From assembly GCF_014859565.1 (NCBI RefSeq), contig NZ_JACUUA010000154.1, positions 1-7,855 of the forward strand: a stretch of DNA of 7,855 bases, read 5' to 3'. Below the pieces are notes generated by a model. The model ran no database searches and had not been told where the DNA came from. It saw nothing but the letters and a program-made list of their open reading frames with translations. The stretch comes from Marinospirillum sp. (GTDB lineage: Bacteria; Pseudomonadota; Gammaproteobacteria; Pseudomonadales; Halomonadaceae). A program made the position numbers and the translations under genes. This document shows, piece after piece, positions 1 through 7,534 of the stretch; position 1 is the stretch's first letter; each line of letters starts with the position of its first letter.

Positions 1-570
1 TCAGAACATGCCCAGCTCAAGCCGGGCATCTTCAGTCATCATCTCGCGTGACCAGGGTGGATCAAATACGATCTCGGTATTCACCTGACTCAGATCTTCC
101 GCACCCTGAATCTTGCGGCGGGCATCCGAAGCAATCACTTCACCCATGCCACAACCCGGCGCGGTCAGGGTCATTTTGATATTCAGCATTTTGCGACCAT
201 CCAGCAGATCCACCACCTTCAGCCCGTAAACCAGCCCCAGATCCACAATGTTGACCGGAATTTCCGGATCAAAACAGGTACGCAGTTGCTGCCAGGCAAA
301 TTCAGCAATCTGATCATTACTGGCACCTTTGGGGAGGATCGGACGTTCGACCGGTGGCAAACCCAGTGCATCCAGATTACTGCCTTCCACCATATACAAA
401 CGGCCCTGATGACCAATACTGACCGTGCTGCCTCGTGCCTGCATCACTTCCACCGGCTCACCTTGTGGCAGGGTAATCGCCTTGCCAAAAGGCACCGAGA
501 TCACCTCAGTTTCCCGCAACAGCTGCAGCTTGTCACCCTTGTTTAACCGCTTAGAAGACAGCTGACTCAT
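1..570 (-). CDS. sufT: SufT, DUF59/MIP18-family Fe-S assembly factor
   Basis: This 189-residue protein matches the SUF-linked SufT family, which helps mature Fe-S proteins in the cytoplasm; its exact chemistry is not settled. The DUF59 domain fills roughly residues 85-185. It shows the family block DPEIPVNIVDLGLVY at 101-115 and TAPGCGMG at 136-143, with the conserved cysteine at 140. The first 80 residues are the extension seen in SufT but not in short DUF59 proteins. The start ATG overlaps the sufS stop as ATGA. A GGGAG ribosome site sits 8 bases upstream inside sufS, so translation is probably coupled. The stop codon is the first three bases of the window, so the gene is complete but whatever follows is unseen. 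Family assignment is firm; the biochemical role is inferred from the family and the operon. Confidence 0.92.
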   Translation of the reverse strand: MSQLSSKRLNKGDKLQLLRETEVISVPFGKAITLPQGEPVEVMQARGSTVSIGHQGRLYMVEGSNLDALGLPPVERPILPKGASNDQIAEFAWQQLRTCFDPEIPVNIVDLGLVYGLKVVDLLDGRKMLNIKMTLTAPGCGMGEVIASDARRKIQGAEDLSQVNTEIVFDPPWSREMMTEDARLELGMF

Positions 571-1817
571 ACCAGCATCTCCCGCACCCGCACCAGTGCC
601 GCCACAAAGGTATCCACTTCATCCAGGGTGTTGTAAGCCGCAAAAGAAGCCCGCGCCGTGGCGTTAACTCCAAGGTGGTGCAACACCGGCATGGCGCAGT
701 GATGCCCGGTACGGATTGCGACACCCAGTTGATCCGTCAACAACCCCAGATCCTGAGCATGGGCACCGTCCAGTACAAAAGAAATCACCCCAGCCTTGTG
801 TTCAGCTTCACCCAGAATACGCAGACCCGGCAGTTCGGTTTTCATGCGCTCGGTGGCATACACCAGCAACTGATGTTCCCAGTCGCTGATCGCCTGCACA
901 CCGACTCGCTGCATCCAATCCACCGCGACACCCAGCCCGATGGCTTCGGCAATGGCGGGTGTACCGGCTTCAAACTTGTGAGGAATGGCGGCATAGGTGG
1001 TTTTTTCAAAGGTCACCACATCAATCATGTCACCACCACCCTGCCAGGGGGGCATGGCTTCCAGCAGTTCAGCCTTGCCATACAGCACACCGATACCGGT
1101 CGGGCCGTACATCTTGTGACCGGAGAAGGCATAAAAATCCACATCCAGCGCCTGCACATCCACCGGCTGATGCGGAATGCCCTGCGCACCATCCACCAGC
1201 ACCGGAATACCCAGCGCATGGGCTGCCGGAACCATCTGCTCCAGCGGTGTGATGCTGCCCAGCGCATTGGACACCTGAGTGATCGACACCAGTTTGACCT
1301 GGGGTGTCAGCAAACGATGGAAGGCATTCATATCCAGGCTGCCATCCGGCAGGATTGGAATCACTTTCAATTCAATGCCAATCTGCTCGCGCAGCAGTTG
1401 CCAGGGCACAATGTTGGCATGATGCTCCATCATCGACACCAGCACTTGATCACCCGCTTTCAGGTTGGTTCGCCCCCAGCTCTGCGCCACCAGATTGATG
1501 CTTTCGGTGGTGCCACGGGTAAAAATCACTTCCCGACTGGATGCTGCATTGATAAAACCCTGCACCTTCTGCCGTGCCCGTTCGTGGGCATCCGTGGCTT
1601 CCTGCGACAAGGTATGCAGTCCACGATGGATATTGGCATTGGTCTGACGGTAGTAGTCATCCATGGCTTCAATCACACACAGGGGTTTCTGGCTGGTGGC
1701 CGCGTTATCCAGATACACCAGCGGTTTACCATTCACCTGACGCTGCAGGATAGGAAACTCGGCACGCAGTGCCTGCAAATCATAAGCCGGTTGTGGCAGG
1801 GTTTTCAGATTGGTCAT
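567..1817 (-). CDS. sufS: SufS, group II cysteine desulfurase
   Basis: SufS is a PLP enzyme that converts L-cysteine to L-alanine and holds the released sulfur as a persulfide for the SufBCD scaffold. The 416 residues are close to the usual length. Visible landmarks are the cofactor-stacking histidine in MEHHAN (H132), the VDGAQ motif with D209 and Q212, the PLP lysine in FSGHKMYGP (K235), the persulfide cysteine in RTGHHCAMP (C374), and the substrate arginine in TARASF (R389). The short RxGHHC type of active-site loop marks the SufS group rather than IscS/NifS. Group II enzymes normally need SufE or SufU to accept sulfur, and neither is in the window. The start codon shares one base with the sufD stop (TGATG) and has only a weak ribosome site, so coupling to sufD is likely. 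Confidence 0.97.
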   Translation of the reverse strand: MTNLKTLPQPAYDLQALRAEFPILQRQVNGKPLVYLDNAATSQKPLCVIEAMDDYYRQTNANIHRGLHTLSQEATDAHERARQKVQGFINAASSREVIFTRGTTESINLVAQSWGRTNLKAGDQVLVSMMEHHANIVPWQLLREQIGIELKVIPILPDGSLDMNAFHRLLTPQVKLVSITQVSNALGSITPLEQMVPAAHALGIPVLVDGAQGIPHQPVDVQALDVDFYAFSGHKMYGPTGIGVLYGKAELLEAMPPWQGGGDMIDVVTFEKTTYAAIPHKFEAGTPAIAEAIGLGVAVDWMQRVGVQAISDWEHQLLVYATERMKTELPGLRILGEAEHKAGVISFVLDGAHAQDLGLLTDQLGVAIRTGHHCAMPVLHHLGVNATARASFAAYNTLDEVDTFVAALVRVREMLV

Positions 1818-3136
1818 CAGAGCAGATCCAGTTCCACTTTATGAGGCAGCTGACCCGCCACGGCGGTTTCTACCCGCTGATAAACTTCCGGCAAGTCCAG
1901 CTGATCAATCACTTCATTAGCAAACGCCAGCGTTAACAAACCGCGCGCCTGTTGTTCATCCACACCCCTTGCACGCAGATAAAACAAGGCATCCTCATTC
2001 AACTGACCTGTCGTTGCACCGTGTGAACACTTCACATCATCCGCATAGATTTCCAGCTCAGGTTTGGTATCCATTTCGGCCTGATCACTCAGCAGCAGAT
2101 TGGCGTTATTCTGCTGGGCGTTAATCTTCTGGCTGTCACGTTTAACAATCACCTTGCCGTTAAACACACCCCGAGCACGATCATTCAGGATGGCTTTGTA
2201 GTTTTCAAAGCTGTTGGTCAGCGGTGCGTTGTGATTCACCAGACTGTGGATATCCAAATGCTGGCGGTTGCGTCCGAACAACAAACCGGAAAAGCTGGAT
2301 TCAGCCCCTTCTCCATTCAGATCCGCCACCAGATCATCGCGCACCAGCTTGCCACCCAGATTCATGTGATGGCAGGTGTAACGGCTGTCACGCTTCTGTT
2401 CGATCTGCACACGACCCACCCACCATTCCTGATCACTGCCAGTTTGCAGCAGGGTATGGCGCAGTTGGGCATTACGCTCCAACACCCCTTCCAGCACCCG
2501 ATTGGTGAAATTGGCTGCACCTTCTGCACCCACAAAATGCTCCACCAGCTGCAATTCACTGTTACTGCCTGCGGCAATTAATACCCGTGGATGAGCCATA
2601 GTCGCTGGTTCAACCTGAGTTGACAGGTAGGTCAGCAGCAGCGGTTTTTTTAACTGCTGGTTGTTGCCGATACGGATCACCGCACCTTCACCGGCAAAAG
2701 CAAAGTTCATCGCGGTGAACACATCCACATCAATACCGGCCAGACGACCCATCATGCCACTGGTTAGCTCCAGTTCTTTGTTCAGCGCTTCGGATAAAGG
2801 CTCAATCACCACTGCGTCCTGAATGCCACTCAGATCGGACAATTCAGCAGAATACACGCCATTCACCAGCACCAGTCGGTGGGCATCCAGCTGTAAGCCG
2901 TGGTTTTCCAGCAGGGTTTTGGCAGCAGTTAAATCATAATCAGCAGCCAGTTGAAAATGGCGCTTTGCCAGCAGCTTGGTGTCGGTGTATTTCCAGCGTT
3001 CTACATCCGGTGTGGGAAAACCCAGATGCTCAAAACGGGCAAAAGCAGCAATGCGCTGGCTTTTTAACCAGCCACTTTCGGCTTCCTTGTTAAAGGCTGT
3101 AAAAGTCTCGGCATAACTGGAAAGAGGCTGGTTCAT
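1817..3136 (-). CDS. sufD: SufD, scaffold subunit of the SufBCD complex
   Basis: SufD pairs with SufB and binds SufC to form the scaffold where Fe-S clusters are built in the cytoplasm. The 439 residues comprise an N-terminal helical part, a central beta-helix region (about 120-350) and a C-terminal helical SufC-binding part. The diagnostic block is YADDVKCSHGATTGQL near residues 363-380. H372 corresponds to the E. coli SufD histidine (H360) implicated at the SufB-SufD interface where the cluster is assembled. The RARG motif follows at about 389. A strong GGAGGG ribosome site lies 6 bases before the ATG, and the start overlaps the sufC stop as ATGA. All key residues visible to me are present. 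SufB and SufD are paralogues, but the ADDVKCSH wording and length make this SufD. Confidence 0.96.
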   Translation of the reverse strand: MNQPLSSYAETFTAFNKEAESGWLKSQRIAAFARFEHLGFPTPDVERWKYTDTKLLAKRHFQLAADYDLTAAKTLLENHGLQLDAHRLVLVNGVYSAELSDLSGIQDAVVIEPLSEALNKELELTSGMMGRLAGIDVDVFTAMNFAFAGEGAVIRIGNNQQLKKPLLLTYLSTQVEPATMAHPRVLIAAGSNSELQLVEHFVGAEGAANFTNRVLEGVLERNAQLRHTLLQTGSDQEWWVGRVQIEQKRDSRYTCHHMNLGGKLVRDDLVADLNGEGAESSFSGLLFGRNRQHLDIHSLVNHNAPLTNSFENYKAILNDRARGVFNGKVIVKRDSQKINAQQNNANLLLSDQAEMDTKPELEIYADDVKCSHGATTGQLNEDALFYLRARGVDEQQARGLLTLAFANEVIDQLDLPEVYQRVETAVAGQLPHKVELDLL

Positions 3137-3882
3137 GCTGTGCCCTCCAGCAACCAGTCGTAACCCCTCTCCTCCAGCTCCAGTGCCAGTGATTTGTCAC
3201 CGGATTTGATGATCTGCCCATCAGCCAGTACATGAATAAAGTCCGGCACAATGTAGTCCAGCAGGCGCTGGTAGTGGGTAATCATCAGAATACTGCGGTT
3301 GGCGGCACGCAGGGAGTTGACCCCTTCAGAAACCGTTTTTAACGCATCAATATCCAGACCTGAATCAATTTCATCCAGAATGGCCAGTTTCGGTTGCAAA
3401 ATCAGCATCTGCAGAATTTCATTACGCTTTTTTTCACCACCGGAAAAACCTTCATTCACCGCACGATGTAAAAAGCTGTTATCCATTTTCATGAACTTGA
3501 GTTGTTCACGCACCAGCTGCATAAAAGCCGGGGCTTCCACTTCCGGCTCACCGCGCGCCTTGCGCTGGGCATTTAAAGCGGCTTTCAGCAGATAAACATT
3601 TTTAACACCGGGAATCTCCACCGGATACTGAAAAGCCAGCATCAGACCGGCAGCAGCCCGTTCTTCCACCGCCATCTCCAGCAGATTCTGGCCTTCAAAA
3701 ATCACCGAACCGCTAGTCACTTCATAACCATCACGACCGGCCAGCACTGCCGATAAGGTGGATTTACCTGCCCCGTTTGGCCCCATAATGGCATGGATCT
3801 CACCGGGGTTGATGGTCAGATTCAGACCCTTCAGAATCTCGGTGCCTTCAACTTTAGCGTGTAGATCTTTAATCTCGATCAT
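3133..3882 (-). CDS. sufC: SufC, ABC-type ATPase of the SufBCD complex
   Basis: SufC is a soluble ABC ATPase; nucleotide-driven dimerisation reshapes the SufB-SufD pair during cluster assembly. The 249 residues match the family. Walker A is GPNGAGKST (34-42), the Q-loop glutamine is in AFQYP (Q85), the signature is FSGGEKKRNE (146-155), Walker B is LAILDEIDSGLD (167-178) with catalytic E171, and the H-loop histidine is in ITHYQ (H203). There are no membrane segments, as expected for a non-transport ABC protein. It is separated from sufB by 37 bases, the only real gap inside the sufBCDST block, and has a weak purine-rich ribosome site (AAAGAGAA). The wording GGEKKRNEILQM is typical of SufC and separates it from transporter ATPases. 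Confidence 0.98.
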   Translation of the reverse strand: MIEIKDLHAKVEGTEILKGLNLTINPGEIHAIMGPNGAGKSTLSAVLAGRDGYEVTSGSVIFEGQNLLEMAVEERAAAGLMLAFQYPVEIPGVKNVYLLKAALNAQRKARGEPEVEAPAFMQLVREQLKFMKMDNSFLHRAVNEGFSGGEKKRNEILQMLILQPKLAILDEIDSGLDIDALKTVSEGVNSLRAANRSILMITHYQRLLDYIVPDFIHVLADGQIIKSGDKSLALELEERGYDWLLEGTA

Positions 3883-3919
3883 CTTCTGTTCTCTTTAAAA
3901 ATTTGAATTCTGTGCCGTG

Positions 3920-5368
3920 TTAACCAACAGCGCCTTCGAGTGTCACGTTCAGCAGAGCCTCGGCTTCCACTGCAAACTCCATCGGCAGCTCTTTGAATAC
4001 GTCTTTGCAAAAGCCATTCACGATCATGTTGACTGCATCCTCTTCCGGGATACCGCGCTGCATACAATAAAACAGCTGGTCTTCACCAATTTTGGACGTG
4101 GTGGCTTCATGCTCAACCTGTGCGCTGGCATTACCAATTTCCTGATAAGGGAAGGTATGTGCGCCGCACTTGTCACCCAAAAGCAGCGAGTCACACTGGG
4201 TGAAGTTACGGGCGTTTTTGGCACTCGGCAGAATTTTTACCAGACCACGATAAGACTGATTGGAACGACCGGCAGAAATCCCTTTGGACACAATGGTGGA
4301 GCTGCTGCCTTCACCAATGTGAATCATCTTGGTGCCGGTATCGGCCTGCTGGTAGTTGTTGGTCACTGCTACTGAATAAAACTCACCGACTGAATCCTTG
4401 CCACGCAGAATGCAGCTGGGATACTTCCAGGTGATCGCTGAACCGGTTTCTACCTGAGTCCAGCTGATCTTGGCACGATCACCGCGGCAATCACCACGTT
4501 TGGTCACAAAGTTGTAAATACCACCCTTGCCTTCTTCATCACCGGGATACCAGTTCTGCACGGTAGAGTATTTGATGTAAGCATCATCCAGCGCCACCAG
4601 CTCCACCACTGCTGCGTGCAGCTGATTTTCATCACGCATCGGGGCGGTACAACCTTCCAGATAAGACACCTGAGCACCTTCTTCGCAGATAATCAGCGTG
4701 CGCTCAAACTGCCCGGTATTGGCAGCGTTAATACGGAAGTAGGTGGATAACTCCATTGGGCAGGTCACACCCTTGGGCACAAAAACAAACGAGCCATCCG
4801 TGAATACCGCAGTATTCAGCGCAGCATAATAGTTGTCAGAAGGTGGCACCACGGTGCCCAGATACTGACGCACCAGCTCGGGATGTTCCTGCACGGCTTC
4901 TGAGATGGAGCAGAAAATCACCCCTGCCTCAGCCAGTTTGGCTTTAAAGGTGGTGCCGACAGAAACCGAATCAAACACCGCATCCACCGCCACACCGGCC
5001 AGTGCTGCGCGTTCATGCAGCGGAATACCTAGTTTCTCGAAGGTATCCAACAGCTTGGGATCAACCTCATCCAGGCTTTTGGGTGCGTTTTTGTTTTTGG
5101 CACCCGGCGCGGAATAATAAGACACTGCCTGATAATCAATTTTTGGATAAGACAGGTGCGCCCAGGCTTGCGGGTCCTGCATGGTCTGCCAGTGACGGAA
5201 GGCTTCCAGCCGCCAGTCCAGCAGCCACTGAGGTTCGTTTTTCCGGCTGGATATATAACGGATCACATCCTCATCCAGTCCGGGTGGGAGTGTGTCACTC
5301 TCAATATCGGTTACGAAGCCTTGCTTGTACTCTTTACGTACCAGCTGCTCCATCTCTTCACTCGCCAT
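3920..5368 (-). CDS. sufB: SufB, main Fe-S scaffold subunit
   Basis: SufB is the core scaffold of the SufBCD complex and accepts persulfide sulfur from the SufS side. At 482 residues it is slightly shorter than the E. coli protein (495). The C-terminal core is strongly conserved. C392 in NFTQCDS corresponds to the E. coli C405 implicated in cluster assembly at the SufD interface. E419-H420-E421 in the QVEHEATT block match E. coli 432-434. GEDQLFYC and VNGFCKDVF follow, forming the SufC-binding end. The start ATG has a GGAG ribosome site 6 bases upstream. An in-frame methionine lies close by at residue 6, so the start could be slightly later, but the spacing favours the first. The gene follows the regulator after a 176-base gap with a nested inverted repeat. 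No strong separate promoter was seen in that gap. Confidence 0.97.
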   Translation of the reverse strand: MASEEMEQLVRKEYKQGFVTDIESDTLPPGLDEDVIRYISSRKNEPQWLLDWRLEAFRHWQTMQDPQAWAHLSYPKIDYQAVSYYSAPGAKNKNAPKSLDEVDPKLLDTFEKLGIPLHERAALAGVAVDAVFDSVSVGTTFKAKLAEAGVIFCSISEAVQEHPELVRQYLGTVVPPSDNYYAALNTAVFTDGSFVFVPKGVTCPMELSTYFRINAANTGQFERTLIICEEGAQVSYLEGCTAPMRDENQLHAAVVELVALDDAYIKYSTVQNWYPGDEEGKGGIYNFVTKRGDCRGDRAKISWTQVETGSAITWKYPSCILRGKDSVGEFYSVAVTNNYQQADTGTKMIHIGEGSSSTIVSKGISAGRSNQSYRGLVKILPSAKNARNFTQCDSLLLGDKCGAHTFPYQEIGNASAQVEHEATTSKIGEDQLFYCMQRGIPEEDAVNMIVNGFCKDVFKELPMEFAVEAEALLNVTLEGAVG

Positions 5369-5448
5369 AGCGGTCTCCGGGCATCATCAAGTCTATCTAT
5401 ATGTTCGTTTTTTCTATTTCTGGGCGATCAAGCTGCGTGCAAGGTGTC

Positions 5449-5520
5449 ACTTGTCAGGCTGTCTGCAACAGGATGTTGCAGCCAGAGCTTACAGGGATGT
5501 ATTTACGCGTCCTGACAAGT
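5449..5520. repeat. nested inverted repeat between regulator gene and sufB
   Basis: Two perfect 10-base arms, ACTTGTCAGG (5449-5458) and CCTGACAAGT (5511-5520), enclose a second palindrome. The inner one is CTGCAACA-GGA-TGTTGCAG (5463-5481), which grows to 11 of 12 pairs with one mismatch (5459-5485). On the minus strand the inner hairpin directly touches one outer arm, while about 25 bases separate it from the other. No T-run follows on either strand, so it does not look like a simple intrinsic terminator. It lies between the regulator stop and the sufB start, so a transcript covering both would carry it. It could be an RNA processing or stability element, a protein-binding site, or a tiny mobile palindrome. 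Confidence 0.7.
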
Positions 5521-5544
5521 TGATGCCTTGCTGCAAGCAGCCCT

Positions 5545-6003
5545 CTAGCCTGCCTCATGCAAAGTCAGGGCTTGTATCTGTACCCAGGGCAATTTAATCG
5601 GCTGGGTTTGTGCCAGTTGGGTCAGAGTGACCGAAGCCAGTAGCTGATGCATTGCCAGGGTGACTCGCTGCCAGTTGTTGGCAACACCACACTGGCTGAT
5701 CAGATCACACTGGGAGTCTTCCAGACTGCATTCCGTCATGGCAACCGGCCCTTCTATTGCGGCAATCAAATCACTGACGGTAATACGATGAGCCTCACGC
5801 GCCAGCTGATAACCACCCTGCGTACCCCGACGCGACACCAGCAGCTGTGACTTCACCAGCATCTTTAACAACTTGCTCACCGTCGGTTTTGGCAAACCCA
5901 GTGTTTCCGCCAGTTCGACCGAGGCATACAAACGCCCTGGCTCACGCGCCAGCTGCGCCATCAACACCACGGCATAATCGGTCAGTTTACTGAGTCTAAG
6001 CAC
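5545..6003 (-). CDS. sufR: Rrf2-family SUF operon regulator (IscR-like)
   Basis: This 152-residue transcription factor belongs to the Rrf2/IscR family and matches the SUF-system regulator branch of proteobacteria. The winged helix-turn-helix spans about residues 2-65, with the opening LRLSKLTDYAVVLM and the recognition region LPKPTVSKLLKML, followed by the GGYQLAR wing. Three cysteines at 92, 99 and 105 are spaced like the Fe-S ligands of IscR (92, 98, 104), so it probably binds a cluster. I chose the GTG at 6003 because family members begin with MLRLSKL and GGGG lies 6 bases upstream. An ATG at 6021 is possible and would add six residues. The longer frame back to 6159 would run through the promoter and is unlikely. 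The gene name sufR is also used for an unrelated cyanobacterial regulator. Confidence 0.9.
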   Translation of the reverse strand: MLRLSKLTDYAVVLMAQLAREPGRLYASVELAETLGLPKPTVSKLLKMLVKSQLLVSRRGTQGGYQLAREAHRITVSDLIAAIEGPVAMTECSLEDSQCDLISQCGVANNWQRVTLAMHQLLASVTLTQLAQTQPIKLPWVQIQALTLHEAG

Positions 6004-6042
6004 ATCCAGCCCCGAGGGCATCCCCTGTTCTTTTCTATTGAA

Positions 6043-6055
6043 GACTATTCTAGTC
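6043..6055 (-). promoter_or_regulatory. IscR type 1-like operator upstream of the regulator gene
   Basis: On the minus strand this reads GACTAGAATAGTC, a palindrome of GACTA and TAGTC around GAA. From established knowledge, the core of the IscR type 1 site is GACT-R-WWW-Y-AGTC. This sequence fits at every position except one central base (G in place of A/T). It covers the -10 box of the predicted promoter, so binding should block RNA polymerase. The natural candidate to bind is the Rrf2 protein encoded directly downstream, giving autoregulation of the whole operon. The outer flanks do not match the full 25-base E. coli consensus. Confidence 0.7.
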
Positions 6056-6075
6056 CTTTTTAAATCCCCAGTAAA
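6047..6075 (-). promoter_or_regulatory. sigma-70-type promoter for the regulator and suf operon
   Basis: The -35 box TTTACT (6070-6075) and the -10 box TAGAAT (6047-6052, one mismatch to TATAAT) are separated by exactly 17 bases. The predicted start point is near 6040, leaving a leader of about 35 bases before the GTG start. The overlap of the -10 box with the GACTA/TAGTC palindrome supports both calls. This is the best promoter seen for the suf genes. Confidence 0.65.
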
Positions 6076-6199
6076 GAAGTCGGGTACTGATAGGTGGCCA
6101 CACCAGAATTGCCAACACAGACCAAACAAAAACAGCAGGATGGAGAAAAAGATGGGCACGGTAGGGCAGAATATGCAGGTGTTTTAAATAGCCAAACAC
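6050..6199 (-). other. possible 49-residue hydrophobic ORF or gene remnant
   Basis: A frame with a GTG start at 6199 and a TAG at 6050 encodes 49 residues. A hydrophobic, tryptophan-containing stretch (about residues 22-37, AVFVWSVLAILVW) is followed by a basic tail ending GFKKD. It looks like one membrane helix, or the last piece of a membrane protein. The frame runs open upstream into the end of the ATPase gene without an obvious better start, and it has no clear ribosome site. Its stop codon falls inside the operator of the regulator. I do not recognise it. Chance, a small membrane protein, or a remnant left when the neighbouring accessory segment arrived are all possible. Confidence 0.2.
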
Positions 6200-6203
6200 A
6201 TAG

Positions 6204-7388
6204 TTACGCTTTGCCTGAACCCTCCACGAAGTTTCGAATTAGGTACTCGCTGAACATTGGAACTGTGAAGGCAATGTCCCCGTGTGATGGACTGTAGATC
6301 ATTCCCTTGCTGATGATCTGCGCGCGCCTTGGCCCCAGACTTTGATTAGTTTCGTTCAGTAAATCAGCTACATCCGATGATCTGTACGGACCGGCGCCAA
6401 GCTTTGCCATCGCGATAACATACTCTCGCTCTTTAGGCGTTAAGCGATCAAATCGCACCTTGAAAAACCCTTCATCCAACCGCTTTGTTGCTTCCCCTGC
6501 AGCCTTCACTGCATCTTCTAGCTTGATGCCCGGCTCCTCAGCGAGGTTCCAGCACTGATAACCCCATTCCTGCAGAAAGTACGGGTAGCCTTTAGTCTTT
6601 GCTAGTATCTCCCTGATCGCCTTGTCGTCTATGTGTTCACCTTCATCCTCAACAGGGTGTCTAATTGCTGCCTGCGCATCTGCATCCTTCAGTGCTCCTA
6701 CAGCAGGGTAGTGAAATAGCCGTTCTGCGTATGATTTCGCATCGCCCGAAAGAGCTGCAACTTGTGGCAGCCCCGCACCGAAGAACAGAACAGGCAGGAC
6801 TTTTTGGTTAACCTTATGGAGGGCGACAATCAGAGCTGCCAAATCTTTAGGGCGCAGGTATTGAACTTCGTCAATGAGTAGCGTCCAGGCTCTACCGGCA
6901 GCCTTTGCAGCCTCGCCTACGCGAACGAATAATTCGGGTAAATCTGCTTCCAGATCTCCGCTATCAGCGACGCCTACTTCCGGATCAACCGAAATCGATG
7001 TATCTCCGTACGAGAGCTTGAATGCGGAGGCAAATGAGCGAAGAGCCCGAAGTGCCTGGTGGGCTTTGGCCTTCGCATTCTCCGAGGTCGAGAATTTGCG
7101 CAAGGCTTGATTAATCTTTGGCAGGAGCAACTCACTGAGCGATTTTCCCTCTGGCGCTTCAATTGAGGATGTCATATGCCCCTCGGCTTCGGCCATCTCT
7201 TCGATTTTGTTCAGTAGCACCGTCTTTCCTACACCGCGCAGGCCAAGCAGCATCTGTGAGCGGCTAGATTTACCTAACAATGCCCTTTGAATTGCTATCT
7301 GTGCGTCATTAAGGATCGCTTCCCGTCCAGCAAGCTCTGGTGGCCGACTCCCGGCGCCTGGGACAAATGGGTTTCTTACTGCATCCAT
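6204..7388 (-). CDS. Orc1/Cdc6-like P-loop ATPase, function unknown
   Basis: This 394-residue protein is an AAA-type ATPase of the Orc1/Cdc6-like (AAA_16 or ATPase_2-like) group. Visible parts are the family opening NPFVPGAGSRPPELAGRE (6-23), Walker A GLRGVGKT (49-56), Walker B LLIDEVQ (170-176), a sensor-1-like strand LFFGAGLP (201-208), and a lid segment KGYPYFLQEWG (266-276) resembling Orc1/Cdc6 and STAND ATPases. A C-terminal winged-helix domain (about 313-388) follows. It has no signal peptide or membrane segment. The ATG has GGAG five bases upstream. Homologues that I recall are stand-alone proteins of unknown role, often in variable regions. It diverges from the brnT remnant, with 146 bases to the first codon of that frame, and has no tie to the suf genes. 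DNA binding by the C-terminal domain is inferred only; no partner effector is visible. Confidence 0.85.
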   Translation of the reverse strand: MDAVRNPFVPGAGSRPPELAGREAILNDAQIAIQRALLGKSSRSQMLLGLRGVGKTVLLNKIEEMAEAEGHMTSSIEAPEGKSLSELLLPKINQALRKFSTSENAKAKAHQALRALRSFASAFKLSYGDTSISVDPEVGVADSGDLEADLPELFVRVGEAAKAAGRAWTLLIDEVQYLRPKDLAALIVALHKVNQKVLPVLFFGAGLPQVAALSGDAKSYAERLFHYPAVGALKDADAQAAIRHPVEDEGEHIDDKAIREILAKTKGYPYFLQEWGYQCWNLAEEPGIKLEDAVKAAGEATKRLDEGFFKVRFDRLTPKEREYVIAMAKLGAGPYRSSDVADLLNETNQSLGPRRAQIISKGMIYSPSHGDIAFTVPMFSEYLIRNFVEGSGKA

Positions 7389-7441
7389 GGGATCTCCAAT
7401 AGCGTAAACTTTATGAATATCTATGCAAGTATACCTTGTTG

Positions 7442-7471
7442 TTGATATACCAGCATAGAATAAGTTATAGA
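7442..7471 (+). promoter_or_regulatory. possible promoter for the brnT frame
   Basis: TTGATA (7442-7447) and TATAGA (7466-7471) lie 18 bases apart in the AT-rich gap between the ATPase and brnT. Transcription would begin near 7478, leaving a leader of about 60-70 bases. An inverted repeat AAGCAA/TTGCTT (7493-7498 and 7509-7514) follows and could be a weak operator. The region is AT-rich, so chance matches are likely. No good promoter for the ATPase was found on the other strand. Confidence 0.3.
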
Positions 7472-7534
7472 ATTGGACACATAAACAAGGGCAAGCAATC
7501 GCACATTCTTGCTTAATGAGTAAAAAAGGAATAA

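Noticed and set aside
675..1844. Long plus-strand open frame (389 codons) opposite sufS
   Set aside because: It is rich in His, Gln and Arg, matches no family I know, and lies exactly antisense to the strongly conserved sufS gene. It is a shadow of codon bias.
5369..5448. A separate promoter directly in front of sufB
   Set aside because: Pairs such as TTGCAC with AAATAG can be found, but each matches poorly and no GACTA/TAGTC operator accompanies them. Transcription from the sufR promoter explains the layout.
6004..6159. N-terminal extension of the Rrf2 regulator with a membrane-like start
   Set aside because: It would translate through the promoter and operator, and the family begins at the LRLSKL segment. 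The hydrophobic residues are out of place for a soluble DNA-binding protein.
6179..6199. GTGTTT/AAACAC inverted repeat just after the ATPase stop, as a terminator
   Set aside because: The stem is only six AT-rich pairs with a nine-base loop and no T-run follows, so it is too weak to call.
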